Below, one piece after another: positions 1 through 5,816 of a DNA stretch of 6,959 nucleotides (within the stretch, counting starts at the first letter, position 1; every line of letters starts with the position of its first letter). Origin of the DNA: Euryarchaeota archaeon UBA105 (GTDB lineage: Archaea; Thermoplasmatota; Poseidoniia; Poseidoniales; Thalassarchaeaceae). The translations under genes and the position numbers were made by a program. A model generated the notes under the pieces. That model saw only the letters and a list, made by a program, of their open reading frames with translations. It was not told the DNA's origin and did no database searches. The stretch lies in contig DALV01000017.1 of assembly GCA_002496905.1 (NCBI GenBank), forward strand, positions 1 through 6,959, written 5' to 3'.

Positions 1-42
1 CAGGGTTGGTTGTTCGATGCTTTCCTGTTCAAGCTGATTGCA

Positions 43-864
43 TCAGAGAAGGTTTTCTTCTGCATAATTTACAGCGTTTCTGAATATTGCCAGCCCTTCG
101 CCTTCACCGTGTTCTCCATCCTCTACATCCCTTGTCCAGGTGGCGCCTAGCCATGTCGAATGGTTAGCCTCGGGGTGTGGCATCAGGCCGAAGACGAGTC
201 CCGTTGGGTCACAAACTCCCGCAATATTTCTCCAACTCTGATTGGGCGATATTGGGTATGGGAGTACTTCGTCGCTTGAACTAGGGTATTCTGTAGCAGG
301 GTCAACGTAGCGGACCACCAGTTGCCCAGATTCAGACCAACGATCTAGAAGTTCTCTGTCATTGGTGACGAACTTCCCCTCTCCATGGCGAACTGGAACT
401 CTCATTCTAGTGATTCCTTTAGTCCATATACACGGGCTATTCGGGTCGAACTCTAGAGTCGCCCATCGATTTTCGTAATGGCCGCTATCATTCAGTGCTA
501 GTGATGCTGTTTGTGTCAGGCTGACTTCTTCGTCACCTGGAAGCAGGCCCATCTTGACAAGGACTTGGAAACCGTTGCAGATTCCAATTACCAGCTTACC
601 AGATTGAACAAAACGCCTAACTTGATCTCTTAGACCAAATCTCAGCCTGTTACCCATGAGTCTTCCACTACCTAGGTGATCTCCGAAGGAGAAGCCGCCC
701 GGGACGGCCATGATGTGGTAATCGTCTAGACTCATTTCTCCATTTACCAGTCGATTTACGTGGACTCGGTCGGCTGTCGCCCCGACCATTTCGAAAACCG
801 CCATTGTCTCGGTCTCACAATTAATTCCGAAGCCGGAAAGAACTGCTACACGGACTTGATTCAT
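43..864 (-). CDS. purQ: Phosphoribosylformylglycinamidine synthase, glutaminase subunit PurQ
   Basis: Class I glutamine amidotransferase subunit that hydrolyses glutamine and passes ammonia to PurL, which makes FGAM from FGAR in de novo purine synthesis (cytosolic). The 273-residue protein opens with the PurQ-type strand VAVLSGFGINCE. It has the oxyanion-region motif PGGFSFGDHLGSGR (about 55-68), the nucleophile elbow GICNGFQ with Cys96, and MPHPE with His230 and Glu232, so the Cys-His-Glu triad is intact. Length is close to the ~270 residues usual for PurQ paired with a fused PurSL, and longer than the ~230 of PurQ in the three-subunit PurS/PurL/PurQ type. The chosen ATG overlaps the purL stop as ATGA and has GGAGG 9 bases upstream. 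An in-frame start 11 codons earlier would lie inside purL and add residues the family lacks. It is the second gene of a purL-purQ operon, so translational coupling is likely. Confidence 0.96.
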   Translation of the reverse strand: MNQVRVAVLSGFGINCETETMAVFEMVGATADRVHVNRLVNGEMSLDDYHIMAVPGGFSFGDHLGSGRLMGNRLRFGLRDQVRRFVQSGKLVIGICNGFQVLVKMGLLPGDEEVSLTQTASLALNDSGHYENRWATLEFDPNSPCIWTKGITRMRVPVRHGEGKFVTNDRELLDRWSESGQLVVRYVDPATEYPSSSDEVLPYPISPNQSWRNIAGVCDPTGLVFGLMPHPEANHSTWLGATWTRDVEDGEHGEGEGLAIFRNAVNYAEENLL

Positions 865-3800
865 TGCTGGCCGCCTCCATCCAAAGTGCCTTTCCAAGCA
901 CTTCTCAAATTACTCATCGAAGTTGAAAATAGCCTATCATCTCCATTGTTTACTGAGATTTTGTCACCATCAACAACGGTTCCCAAATTGTAGCACGCAT
1001 GCCCCGACATAGATGCCTCAAATGCTTCGCAGTCATCCAATTTTACACTGACTAAAATACGCCCTAGAGATTCCCCAAATAGAGCCCCCCAAGCATCGAT
1101 TTGGTTGCAGTCGGACATTATTGAGGAGATGTCCACGTCTGCACCTGAGTTGGAGCCAAAGCAACATTCCGCGAGAGATACTGCCAGTCCGCCATCACTA
1201 CAGTCATGGGCACTAGCAACGAGGTTGTTCTCCATCGCATTCGTTAGCGCTCTGTACATTGCTAGATTTCGGCTTGGGTCAATTTCTGGGACTCTTCCTC
1301 CGATTCCTGACTCACCGTTTGACTCGTCTCGAAGCATGTAGGATAATTCGCTAGCGCCGAGTTCATGGTGAGATTCACCACAAAGATAGATTCTGTCTCC
1401 TACGGACTTGAAATCACTCGAGACCGCCTTTCTGACATCCGAATGATTTCCTATTAGGCTAAACAGAATTGTAGGAGGTATACTGATCTTCTCGCCGTGC
1501 AATGTGGCATCGTTCTTCATCGAATCCTTACCGCTAATGCACGGCAAGTTGTATGCCCGACATACATCATCTAGGGCACGATTTGCCCTGACTAATTGTG
1601 CCAATTTGTAGCGCCCGTCAGGAGTCTTGGCCGACTCTACAGGGTCGGGCCAACAGAAGTTGTCCAATCCGGCGATAAGATCGAGATCTACGCCTACGCA
1701 TACTGCATTTCGAAGAGCTTCGTCGATGCTTGCCGCAGTCATAGCATAAGCATCGATGTCTGAATATCTCGGTACAATTCCATTGGAAATTACAGCACCT
1801 TGTGTTTGGCCTTGAATCGGGGCGATTACTGCGGCGTCCCCGGGTGCATCATGATTAACTCCACAAAATGGCTTGATTACGGATTGTGCGATAACTTCGT
1901 GATCATACGAACGGACCCACCATTCCTTACTTGCAATGTTTGGGCGAGCCATTAGACGAAGAAGGGCTTCTCCCATTTGGGAAACATCGGGGAGTTTTGG
2001 TTCGGCATGGGTTGGTGGTGTCCATTCTGAATCGAGCTCTAATTGGGGGCAGCCGTCATGAAGGAAGGAGATTGGAAGATGAGCGACTACATCTTCTCCC
2101 ATTCTGACCACAAATGCGCCTGAATCTGTGAATGTTCCAACGGCAGTGGCCTCTACTTCGTGGAGTTCTGCTAACGCCTCAAATGCCGCGCAGTCCTCTG
2201 GACTTACTCCTACTGTCATCCTCTCTTGTGACTCAGAAACTAGTATCTCCCAAGGGCTCAAACCAGCTTGCTTCAATGGAACTACGGCAAGGTCTAGATC
2301 TGCTCCTCCTGTGAGTTCGGACATTTCTCCTACTGAGCTTGAAAGGCCTCCTGCTCCATTGTCTGTGATGACTTGAATAAGTCCCTCATCGCGAGCCTCA
2401 ATAATCATGTCAAGCATTTTCTTTTGTGTAATCGGGTCCCCGATTTGTACTGCTGAACTTGGGCTTTCTTCCGTCAGTTCCAAACTCGAGAAGGTTGCTC
2501 CGTGAATCCCGTCCGAACCCACTCTTCCACCGACCATGTAGACGATGTCTCCTGGAGTTGGGGTTTTGTCGTGAGATTCTCTTCCGTCGGGAAGTGTGCG
2601 CGGCATCAGTCCGACTGTCCCGCAGTAAACGAGTGGCTTTCCGAGATATCTGTCATCAAAGATAATCGCGCCATTGACGGTTGGAATCCCGGATTCGTTT
2701 CCACCCGCTCTAACTCCTGCGTGCACGCCTCGGAAAACACGAGAAGGGTGGAAGAGTCCTTCCGGTATGTTGTCAGAGTAATCTGGTGGACCGAAGCAGA
2801 ATACGTCGGTATTTGCGATTGGGCGGGCGCCTAAACCGGTGCCTAGAATGTCTCTGTTAACTCCAACGATTCCTGTCATCGCCCCGCCGAATGGATCTAA
2901 TGCGCTTGGAGAATTGTGGGTTTCTGCTTTCATACAAAGACTCCATTCGTCATTCCAAGCGATTACACCTGAGTTGTCATGGAAAATCGACAGCAGCCAA
3001 TCAACCTCTTTCTGAATGTCAAGGGTTGGCTTCATGATGTGGGTTTTGAATAGAGAGTCGATTGTCGAGTCTTCGCCCGTCTCTGTGTCTTTGTGGTGAA
3101 TTTTTGCGGCGAATATCTTGTGAGAGCAGTGTTCAGACCAAGTCTGCGCTAAACACTCCAATTCCGCATCTGTTGGGGCGTTTTGAGGTAGTCCTAATTT
3201 CTCTCTTGCTTCCCTTACAGATGGCTCTCTATAATGCGATTGTATGGCCTTCATCTCAGTCAAATTGAGAGCTAGTAATCCCGTCTCTGATATGTCGATT
3301 AATTCCTCATCGGAGACTTCCAAATCTACAATCGCTGGTGTAGTTTGTTCTAGGGCTGGCCGGTCTGGGAAATCTAGAGAGGGCCATGCCGATTTCTCAC
3401 AGTCTGCTTGGCTAGCGATAGAGGCTCGCTCAATCATTGGATTGTGCAATTTACTCGCTAGCCATTCTGCAGATGTATCCTCTGGAACTCCCCAGAATGC
3501 ATAGGTTCGTGTTGTAGCTACAGCAGCATCGTTTGCTAAGTGAGGGAATAGTGTCAGTAATCCATCCAAGCCGGCTTGGCCTGCGTTATCCGTAACTCCT
3601 GGCTTGAATCCGGTTTGAATTACGATTTGAGGCACTTCGGAGAATAATGTTGAGTCGTTGAGTAAACGGGTGTTGACGCTTCCTTCCTCGATCACAGGAT
3701 CTGCAAATAGATCGTAAACGGTTCTTTCAGCCTCATCCGGCGATAAATTCGCTCGAACTTGATAGCCCAGAATTACTCTCACAGATTCAACATTTAGGTT

Positions 3801-3908
3801 GTAATTTGAGGCCAGCATACTCTTGACTGAGTCGCCTCTTGCATCTGGAAGGCCAGCGAGGTCCCTAGTAGTGACTTCGAAAGAAAAGACCGGGGTTGTC
3901 GTGCCCAT
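861..3908 (-). CDS. purL: Phosphoribosylformylglycinamidine synthase, fused PurS-PurL synthetase subunit
   Basis: ATP-dependent synthetase subunit of FGAM synthase (FGAR + ATP + ammonia from PurQ to FGAM), the fourth step of purine synthesis. At 1015 residues it is much longer than stand-alone PurL (~720-750) and shorter than the single-chain enzyme that includes the glutaminase (~1300). The extra length is N-terminal: residues 7-85 and 93-165 look like two PurS-like units in tandem. The synthetase core follows: WSEHCSH at 257-263, ETHNSPS then GGAMTGIVG at 329-349, TDNGAGGLSS at 515-524, SESQERM at 558-564, GVNHDAPGDAAV at 683-694, SGKDSMKND at 792-800, HDCSDGGLAVSLAE at 901-914 and FGESLGR at 944-950. 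The core is therefore complete. The ATG at 3908 has GAGG 7 bases upstream and leads straight into the PurS-like strand. It is the first gene of the purL-purQ operon and diverges from pyrF. Cytosolic. No separate purS is present or needed. Confidence 0.96.
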   Translation of the reverse strand: MGTTTPVFSFEVTTRDLAGLPDARGDSVKSMLASNYNLNVESVRVILGYQVRANLSPDEAERTVYDLFADPVIEEGSVNTRLLNDSTLFSEVPQIVIQTGFKPGVTDNAGQAGLDGLLTLFPHLANDAAVATTRTYAFWGVPEDTSAEWLASKLHNPMIERASIASQADCEKSAWPSLDFPDRPALEQTTPAIVDLEVSDEELIDISETGLLALNLTEMKAIQSHYREPSVREAREKLGLPQNAPTDAELECLAQTWSEHCSHKIFAAKIHHKDTETGEDSTIDSLFKTHIMKPTLDIQKEVDWLLSIFHDNSGVIAWNDEWSLCMKAETHNSPSALDPFGGAMTGIVGVNRDILGTGLGARPIANTDVFCFGPPDYSDNIPEGLFHPSRVFRGVHAGVRAGGNESGIPTVNGAIIFDDRYLGKPLVYCGTVGLMPRTLPDGRESHDKTPTPGDIVYMVGGRVGSDGIHGATFSSLELTEESPSSAVQIGDPITQKKMLDMIIEARDEGLIQVITDNGAGGLSSSVGEMSELTGGADLDLAVVPLKQAGLSPWEILVSESQERMTVGVSPEDCAAFEALAELHEVEATAVGTFTDSGAFVVRMGEDVVAHLPISFLHDGCPQLELDSEWTPPTHAEPKLPDVSQMGEALLRLMARPNIASKEWWVRSYDHEVIAQSVIKPFCGVNHDAPGDAAVIAPIQGQTQGAVISNGIVPRYSDIDAYAMTAASIDEALRNAVCVGVDLDLIAGLDNFCWPDPVESAKTPDGRYKLAQLVRANRALDDVCRAYNLPCISGKDSMKNDATLHGEKISIPPTILFSLIGNHSDVRKAVSSDFKSVGDRIYLCGESHHELGASELSYMLRDESNGESGIGGRVPEIDPSRNLAMYRALTNAMENNLVASAHDCSDGGLAVSLAECCFGSNSGADVDISSIMSDCNQIDAWGALFGESLGRILVSVKLDDCEAFEASMSGHACYNLGTVVDGDKISVNNGDDRLFSTSMSNLRSAWKGTLDGGGQQ
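874..878 (-). promoter_or_regulatory. Ribosome binding site of purQ
   Basis: Minus-strand GGAGG lies inside the last codons of purL, 9 bases before the ATG of purQ. It decides the purQ start: ATG at 864, overlapping the purL TGA by four bases, rather than the in-frame start at 897. Confidence 0.75.
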
Positions 3909-3915
3909 GATTTGT

Positions 3916-3919
3916 CCTC
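3916..3919 (-). promoter_or_regulatory. Ribosome binding site of purL
   Basis: Minus-strand GAGG, 7 bases upstream of the purL ATG at 3908. It supports that start, and implies a leadered transcript if the TATA-like element at 3951-3956 is used. Confidence 0.55.
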
Positions 3920-3950
3920 GGTGACTCGCTCCTGTGTCGTGCCGTCTATC

Positions 3951-3956
3951 AATAAA
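3951..3956 (-). promoter_or_regulatory. Candidate TATA-like element for purL-purQ
   Basis: Minus-strand TTTATT, followed by GATA, is the most AT-rich stretch upstream of purL. With the usual archaeal TATA-to-start spacing of about 25 bases, transcription would begin near 3926-3930 and leave a short leader carrying the GAGG site. Position and composition are visible in the sequence; promoter function is inferred. Confidence 0.4.
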
Positions 3957-3962
3957 CAGGTA

Positions 3963-3977
3963 CAGGCCTTTGGCCTG
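3963..3977. promoter_or_regulatory. Perfect palindrome CAGGCC-TTT-GGCCTG, candidate operator between divergent promoters
   Basis: Two 6-base arms pair perfectly around a 3-base spacer. The element is centred at 3970, between the TATA-like elements of purL (3951-3956) and pyrF (3987-3992), and lies just upstream of each. This is where a dimeric regulator could act on both promoters. The repeat is directly visible; binding is inferred and no known regulator consensus is recognised. Six-base arms can arise by chance, though the location favours a role. Confidence 0.4.
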
Positions 3978-3986
3978 AACTGGGGG

Positions 3987-3992
3987 ATTATA
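3987..3992 (+). promoter_or_regulatory. Candidate TATA-like element for pyrF
   Basis: The plus-strand ATTATA is the only clear AT-rich hexamer in the 55 bases before pyrF. A start about 25 bases downstream would fall near 4014-4018, giving a leader of only about 15 bases before the ATG at 4032. This is inferred from position and composition only. Confidence 0.35.
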
Positions 3993-4031
3993 GGGAAAGA
4001 CTTGAGACGGTCGTGTTGGCGGAATGACTTG

Positions 4032-4835
4032 ATGCGAGCCGAAGACCTCTGGGGTGCGCGCTGGACTTCCTGCGCCAATCCATTAGCCCATCGCTACATG
4101 GAAACCGCCGCTAGAAAGCAGTCATTGGTGTGTCTGGCGGCTGATTTGCGCAGTGTAGGTGAGTTGGTCGATTTGGTCGAAGAAGTGGGGCCTCATATCG
4201 CAGCACTAAAGACTCATGTCGACATGGTAGACGATTTCTCAAGAGAATCTTGGCAAGGTCTTGTCGACTCTGCAAAGAAGCACGACTTGTTACTATTCGA
4301 AGACCGAAAATTCGCAGATATCGGTAAGGTCTCTCAAAATCAGATGGCTGGTGTCCATGATATCCGTTCGTGGGCGGATATTGTAACCGCCCACAGAATC
4401 TCTGGACCCGATATTGTTGATGGAATAGCAGCGGGCTGGGCAGATGTTGAGAAGATTGGAGGTGTTCTCTTACTTGCTCAGATGTCTAGTAGTGGCAATC
4501 TACTGAATGCAAATTACACTGATGAAGTGATTTCTACGGGGAGAGGTTCTCCGAATGTGGTTGGATTCATTGGCAACGGCAGTTCCTCCGAGGAGGTTGC
4601 CGCATTACGAGCAAAGGTAGGAGATTCACAGATGATTTGGACCCCAGGGGTGAATCTTGCAGTTGGGGATGGCGATATGGGGCAAAGATATGGTCACCCA
4701 AGAGACTCTATTCTGGCAGGCTCAGATGCGATAATCGTCGGATCGGGTATCCATCGTGCTGAGTCTAGGCTCGATGCTGCGGCTGAGTACGCACGTGCAT
4801 CTTTCGAAGCACTCTGTGAGCGTGAGGGGCAATAA
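4032..4835 (+). CDS. pyrF: Orotidine 5'-phosphate decarboxylase, eukaryote-like type
   Basis: Decarboxylates OMP to UMP, the last step of de novo UMP synthesis (cytosolic TIM barrel). From this ATG the protein is 267 residues. It follows the fungal/UMPS enzyme closely: an N-terminal segment ending SLVCLAADL, then GPHIAALKTHVDMVDDFS with Lys60, LLLFEDRKFADIG with the catalytic Asp91-x-Lys93-x-x-Asp96, WADIVTAHRISGPDIVDG, TPGVNLAVGDGDMGQRY and SDAIIVGSGIH. Gln218 and Tyr220 match the fungal residues that grip the phosphate. Ser238, however, stands where Arg is expected in the GRG motif, an odd change at a ligand-binding residue. The start was chosen because earlier in-frame codons run back through the promoter region and add 40 residues unlike the family. 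Upstream GGCGGA is only a weak ribosome site. It diverges from purL and overlaps the next gene by one base. Confidence 0.92.
   Translation: MRAEDLWGARWTSCANPLAHRYMETAARKQSLVCLAADLRSVGELVDLVEEVGPHIAALKTHVDMVDDFSRESWQGLVDSAKKHDLLLFEDRKFADIGKVSQNQMAGVHDIRSWADIVTAHRISGPDIVDGIAAGWADVEKIGGVLLLAQMSSSGNLLNANYTDEVISTGRGSPNVVGFIGNGSSSEEVAALRAKVGDSQMIWTPGVNLAVGDGDMGQRYGHPRDSILAGSDAIIVGSGIHRAESRLDAAAEYARASFEALCEREGQ
4824..4829 (+). promoter_or_regulatory. Ribosome binding site of the small membrane protein gene
   Basis: GAGGGG sits within the last codons of pyrF, 5 bases before the ATG at 4835. With the TAATG stop-start overlap it supports translation of the 76-residue frame, coupled to pyrF. Confidence 0.6.
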
Positions 4836-5065
4836 TGCTCGAGACGATTTTAAATTACTTTATTTTCATCGTGACTCTCTTGTTTGTTGGATTTTTTTTC
4901 CTTCGTGAAGTCATCAAGCGATGGAGAATTGGTTTGAGAATGTCTGCCGGTGATGAGAGTTTACTCACAGACAGTTCTGTGTCAATGAAAACAATTACCG
5001 ATGCACCAGAAGGAAGTGTGATAGTATCACATGTACCAGCAAATATAATTGATGAAGGTCAATGA
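4835..5065 (+). CDS. Unrecognised small single-pass membrane protein (76 residues)
   Basis: I do not recognise a family. A strongly hydrophobic N-terminal helix at about residues 5-23 (ILNYFIFIVTLLFVGFFFL) is followed at once by a basic stretch, REVIKRWRIGLR. By the positive-inside rule this places the N-terminus outside and the roughly 45-residue polar, partly acidic tail in the cytoplasm. There is no signal-peptidase site or lipobox, so the helix is more likely an anchor than a cleaved signal. No cysteines or catalytic motifs are visible. The ATG overlaps the pyrF stop as TAATG and has GAGGGG upstream, so this is very probably a real gene co-translated with pyrF. Nothing ties it to pyrimidine synthesis; co-transcription may be only positional. 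It ends 5 bases before the stop codon of the convergent gene. Confidence 0.72.
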   Translation: MLETILNYFIFIVTLLFVGFFFLREVIKRWRIGLRMSAGDESLLTDSSVSMKTITDAPEGSVIVSHVPANIIDEGQ

Positions 5066-5070
5066 TTATC

Positions 5071-5781
5071 TCAAACCATTCCAGTCAATTGGTCGATTAG
5101 GGAGTTTAGATCTAGAATACCGGCGTAGTGCGCGCCGCCTATGGCTCCGCCTGAAATTATTAGCAGGAGAAATAATCGGATTATCCAACGACCTTTCGGC
5201 TTCTTCTTTGTTGGCGGAGTTATGGGCGCCGGTTCACTTGGTTGTAGCGGCGGCAGCTCGATGTTTTCCACAGGTGGTGCGGGGGCTCCAGGGAGTGGGG
5301 GCATTCCTGGTAAAGGAGGTAGTGCGGGAGGCGCTGGTTCGGGGTCTTCCAGAGTAGGGTATAGGGCGTCCAAATCGGTAAGCCCCGGTGCTTCGGGGAT
5401 TTTCCCCATCCAACTACTCCATGATTCTTCGATTGAAGATTCTGTAAATGGCGTCATAAGAACGCCTACTGCTCCGGCTGAATAGGCTGCATCTTCGGCT
5501 AAGTCGATTCTGCCTCTGCTGGATACGAAGACTATGCGGGCCTTCGGGTCGGATTCTCTCATCTCCAGCGCCGCAACATGGCCATCAAGGGTAGGAATGT
5601 CTACTGCAATGAATACTAAATCGGGCCTCAGTGCGACGAATTCGTCGACCGCTTTATCTCCGTCCTTGACCACTTCAGAATTCCAGTCACGCTTGCGGAG
5701 AACCATTTGCAAACGCCCTTCTGTGATTGAGTTTCCAATCACGATGAGGGCGGTCTTGGACTCATCCGCTGACATGTTCAT
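5071..5781 (-). CDS. Tail-anchored protein with a degenerate receiver (CheY-like) domain
   Basis: Residues 9-125 of the 236 follow the receiver fold: strand ALIVIGNS, PDLVFIAVDIPTLDG, RIVFVSS and AGAVGVLMTPFT line up with the CheY strands. The phosphorylation residues are lost. The acidic pair is Ile15-Gly16, the phospho-acceptor Asp is Ala59, the Thr is Ser87 and the Lys is Thr110. It is thus a pseudo-receiver, probably a binding module. A proline-rich linker (about 147-191, with repeated PPLPG) follows, then a basic KKKPKGR and one hydrophobic helix (about 199-217, LFLLLIISGGAIGG) with a tail of under 20 residues. The receiver should face the cytoplasm, with the protein anchored at its C-terminus. 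The start is uncertain. ATG at 5781 or 5775 fits the domain boundary. A TTG at 5820 would overlap the ftsY stop by four bases (TTGA), but its GAGG lies only 1 base away. It lies immediately downstream of ftsY, probably in the same transcript. Partner and function are unknown. Confidence 0.85.
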   Translation of the reverse strand: MNMSADESKTALIVIGNSITEGRLQMVLRKRDWNSEVVKDGDKAVDEFVALRPDLVFIAVDIPTLDGHVAALEMRESDPKARIVFVSSRGRIDLAEDAAYSAGAVGVLMTPFTESSIEESWSSWMGKIPEAPGLTDLDALYPTLEDPEPAPPALPPLPGMPPLPGAPAPPVENIELPPLQPSEPAPITPPTKKKPKGRWIIRLFLLLIISGGAIGGAHYAGILDLNSLIDQLTGMV

Positions 5782-5816
5782 GATGACACAAGAGGTGTTG
5801 TTGAAGAAAGACGCGG

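Noticed and set aside
1..42. Possible start of another minus-strand gene after purQ: an ATG at 43 overlaps the purQ stop as TGATG.
   Set aside because: The frame from that ATG stops after four codons (MQSA). Another minus frame is open to the edge and reads QLEQESIEQPTL, but it has no ATG or GTG start within 42 bases, so nothing can be called.
865..897. N-terminal extension of purQ by 11 codons.
   Set aside because: It would lie inside purL, and PurQ proteins begin at the VAVL strand. The ATGA overlap with GGAGG upstream explains the later start.
2502..2834. Plus-strand open frame of 110 codons opposite purL.
   Set aside because: It is antisense to conserved PurL sequence, with no recognisable motif and no ribosome site that I can see; the same applies to the other plus-strand frames between 760 and 3504.
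3912..4031. Longer N-terminus for pyrF from an ATG at 3912.
   Set aside because: It would translate through the palindrome and TATA-like element and add 40 residues unlike the family. The ATG at 4032 gives exactly the yeast enzyme length.
3794..4078. Minus-strand open frame of 94 codons across the purL-pyrF intergenic region.
   Set aside because: It overlaps the 5' ends of two well-supported genes in other frames and the promoter region, and shows no domain or ribosome site.
5141..5485. Plus-strand glycine- and serine-rich frame of 114 codons.
   Set aside because: Its low-complexity composition is the mirror of the proline-rich linker on the opposite strand; it is a shadow of the pseudo-receiver gene.
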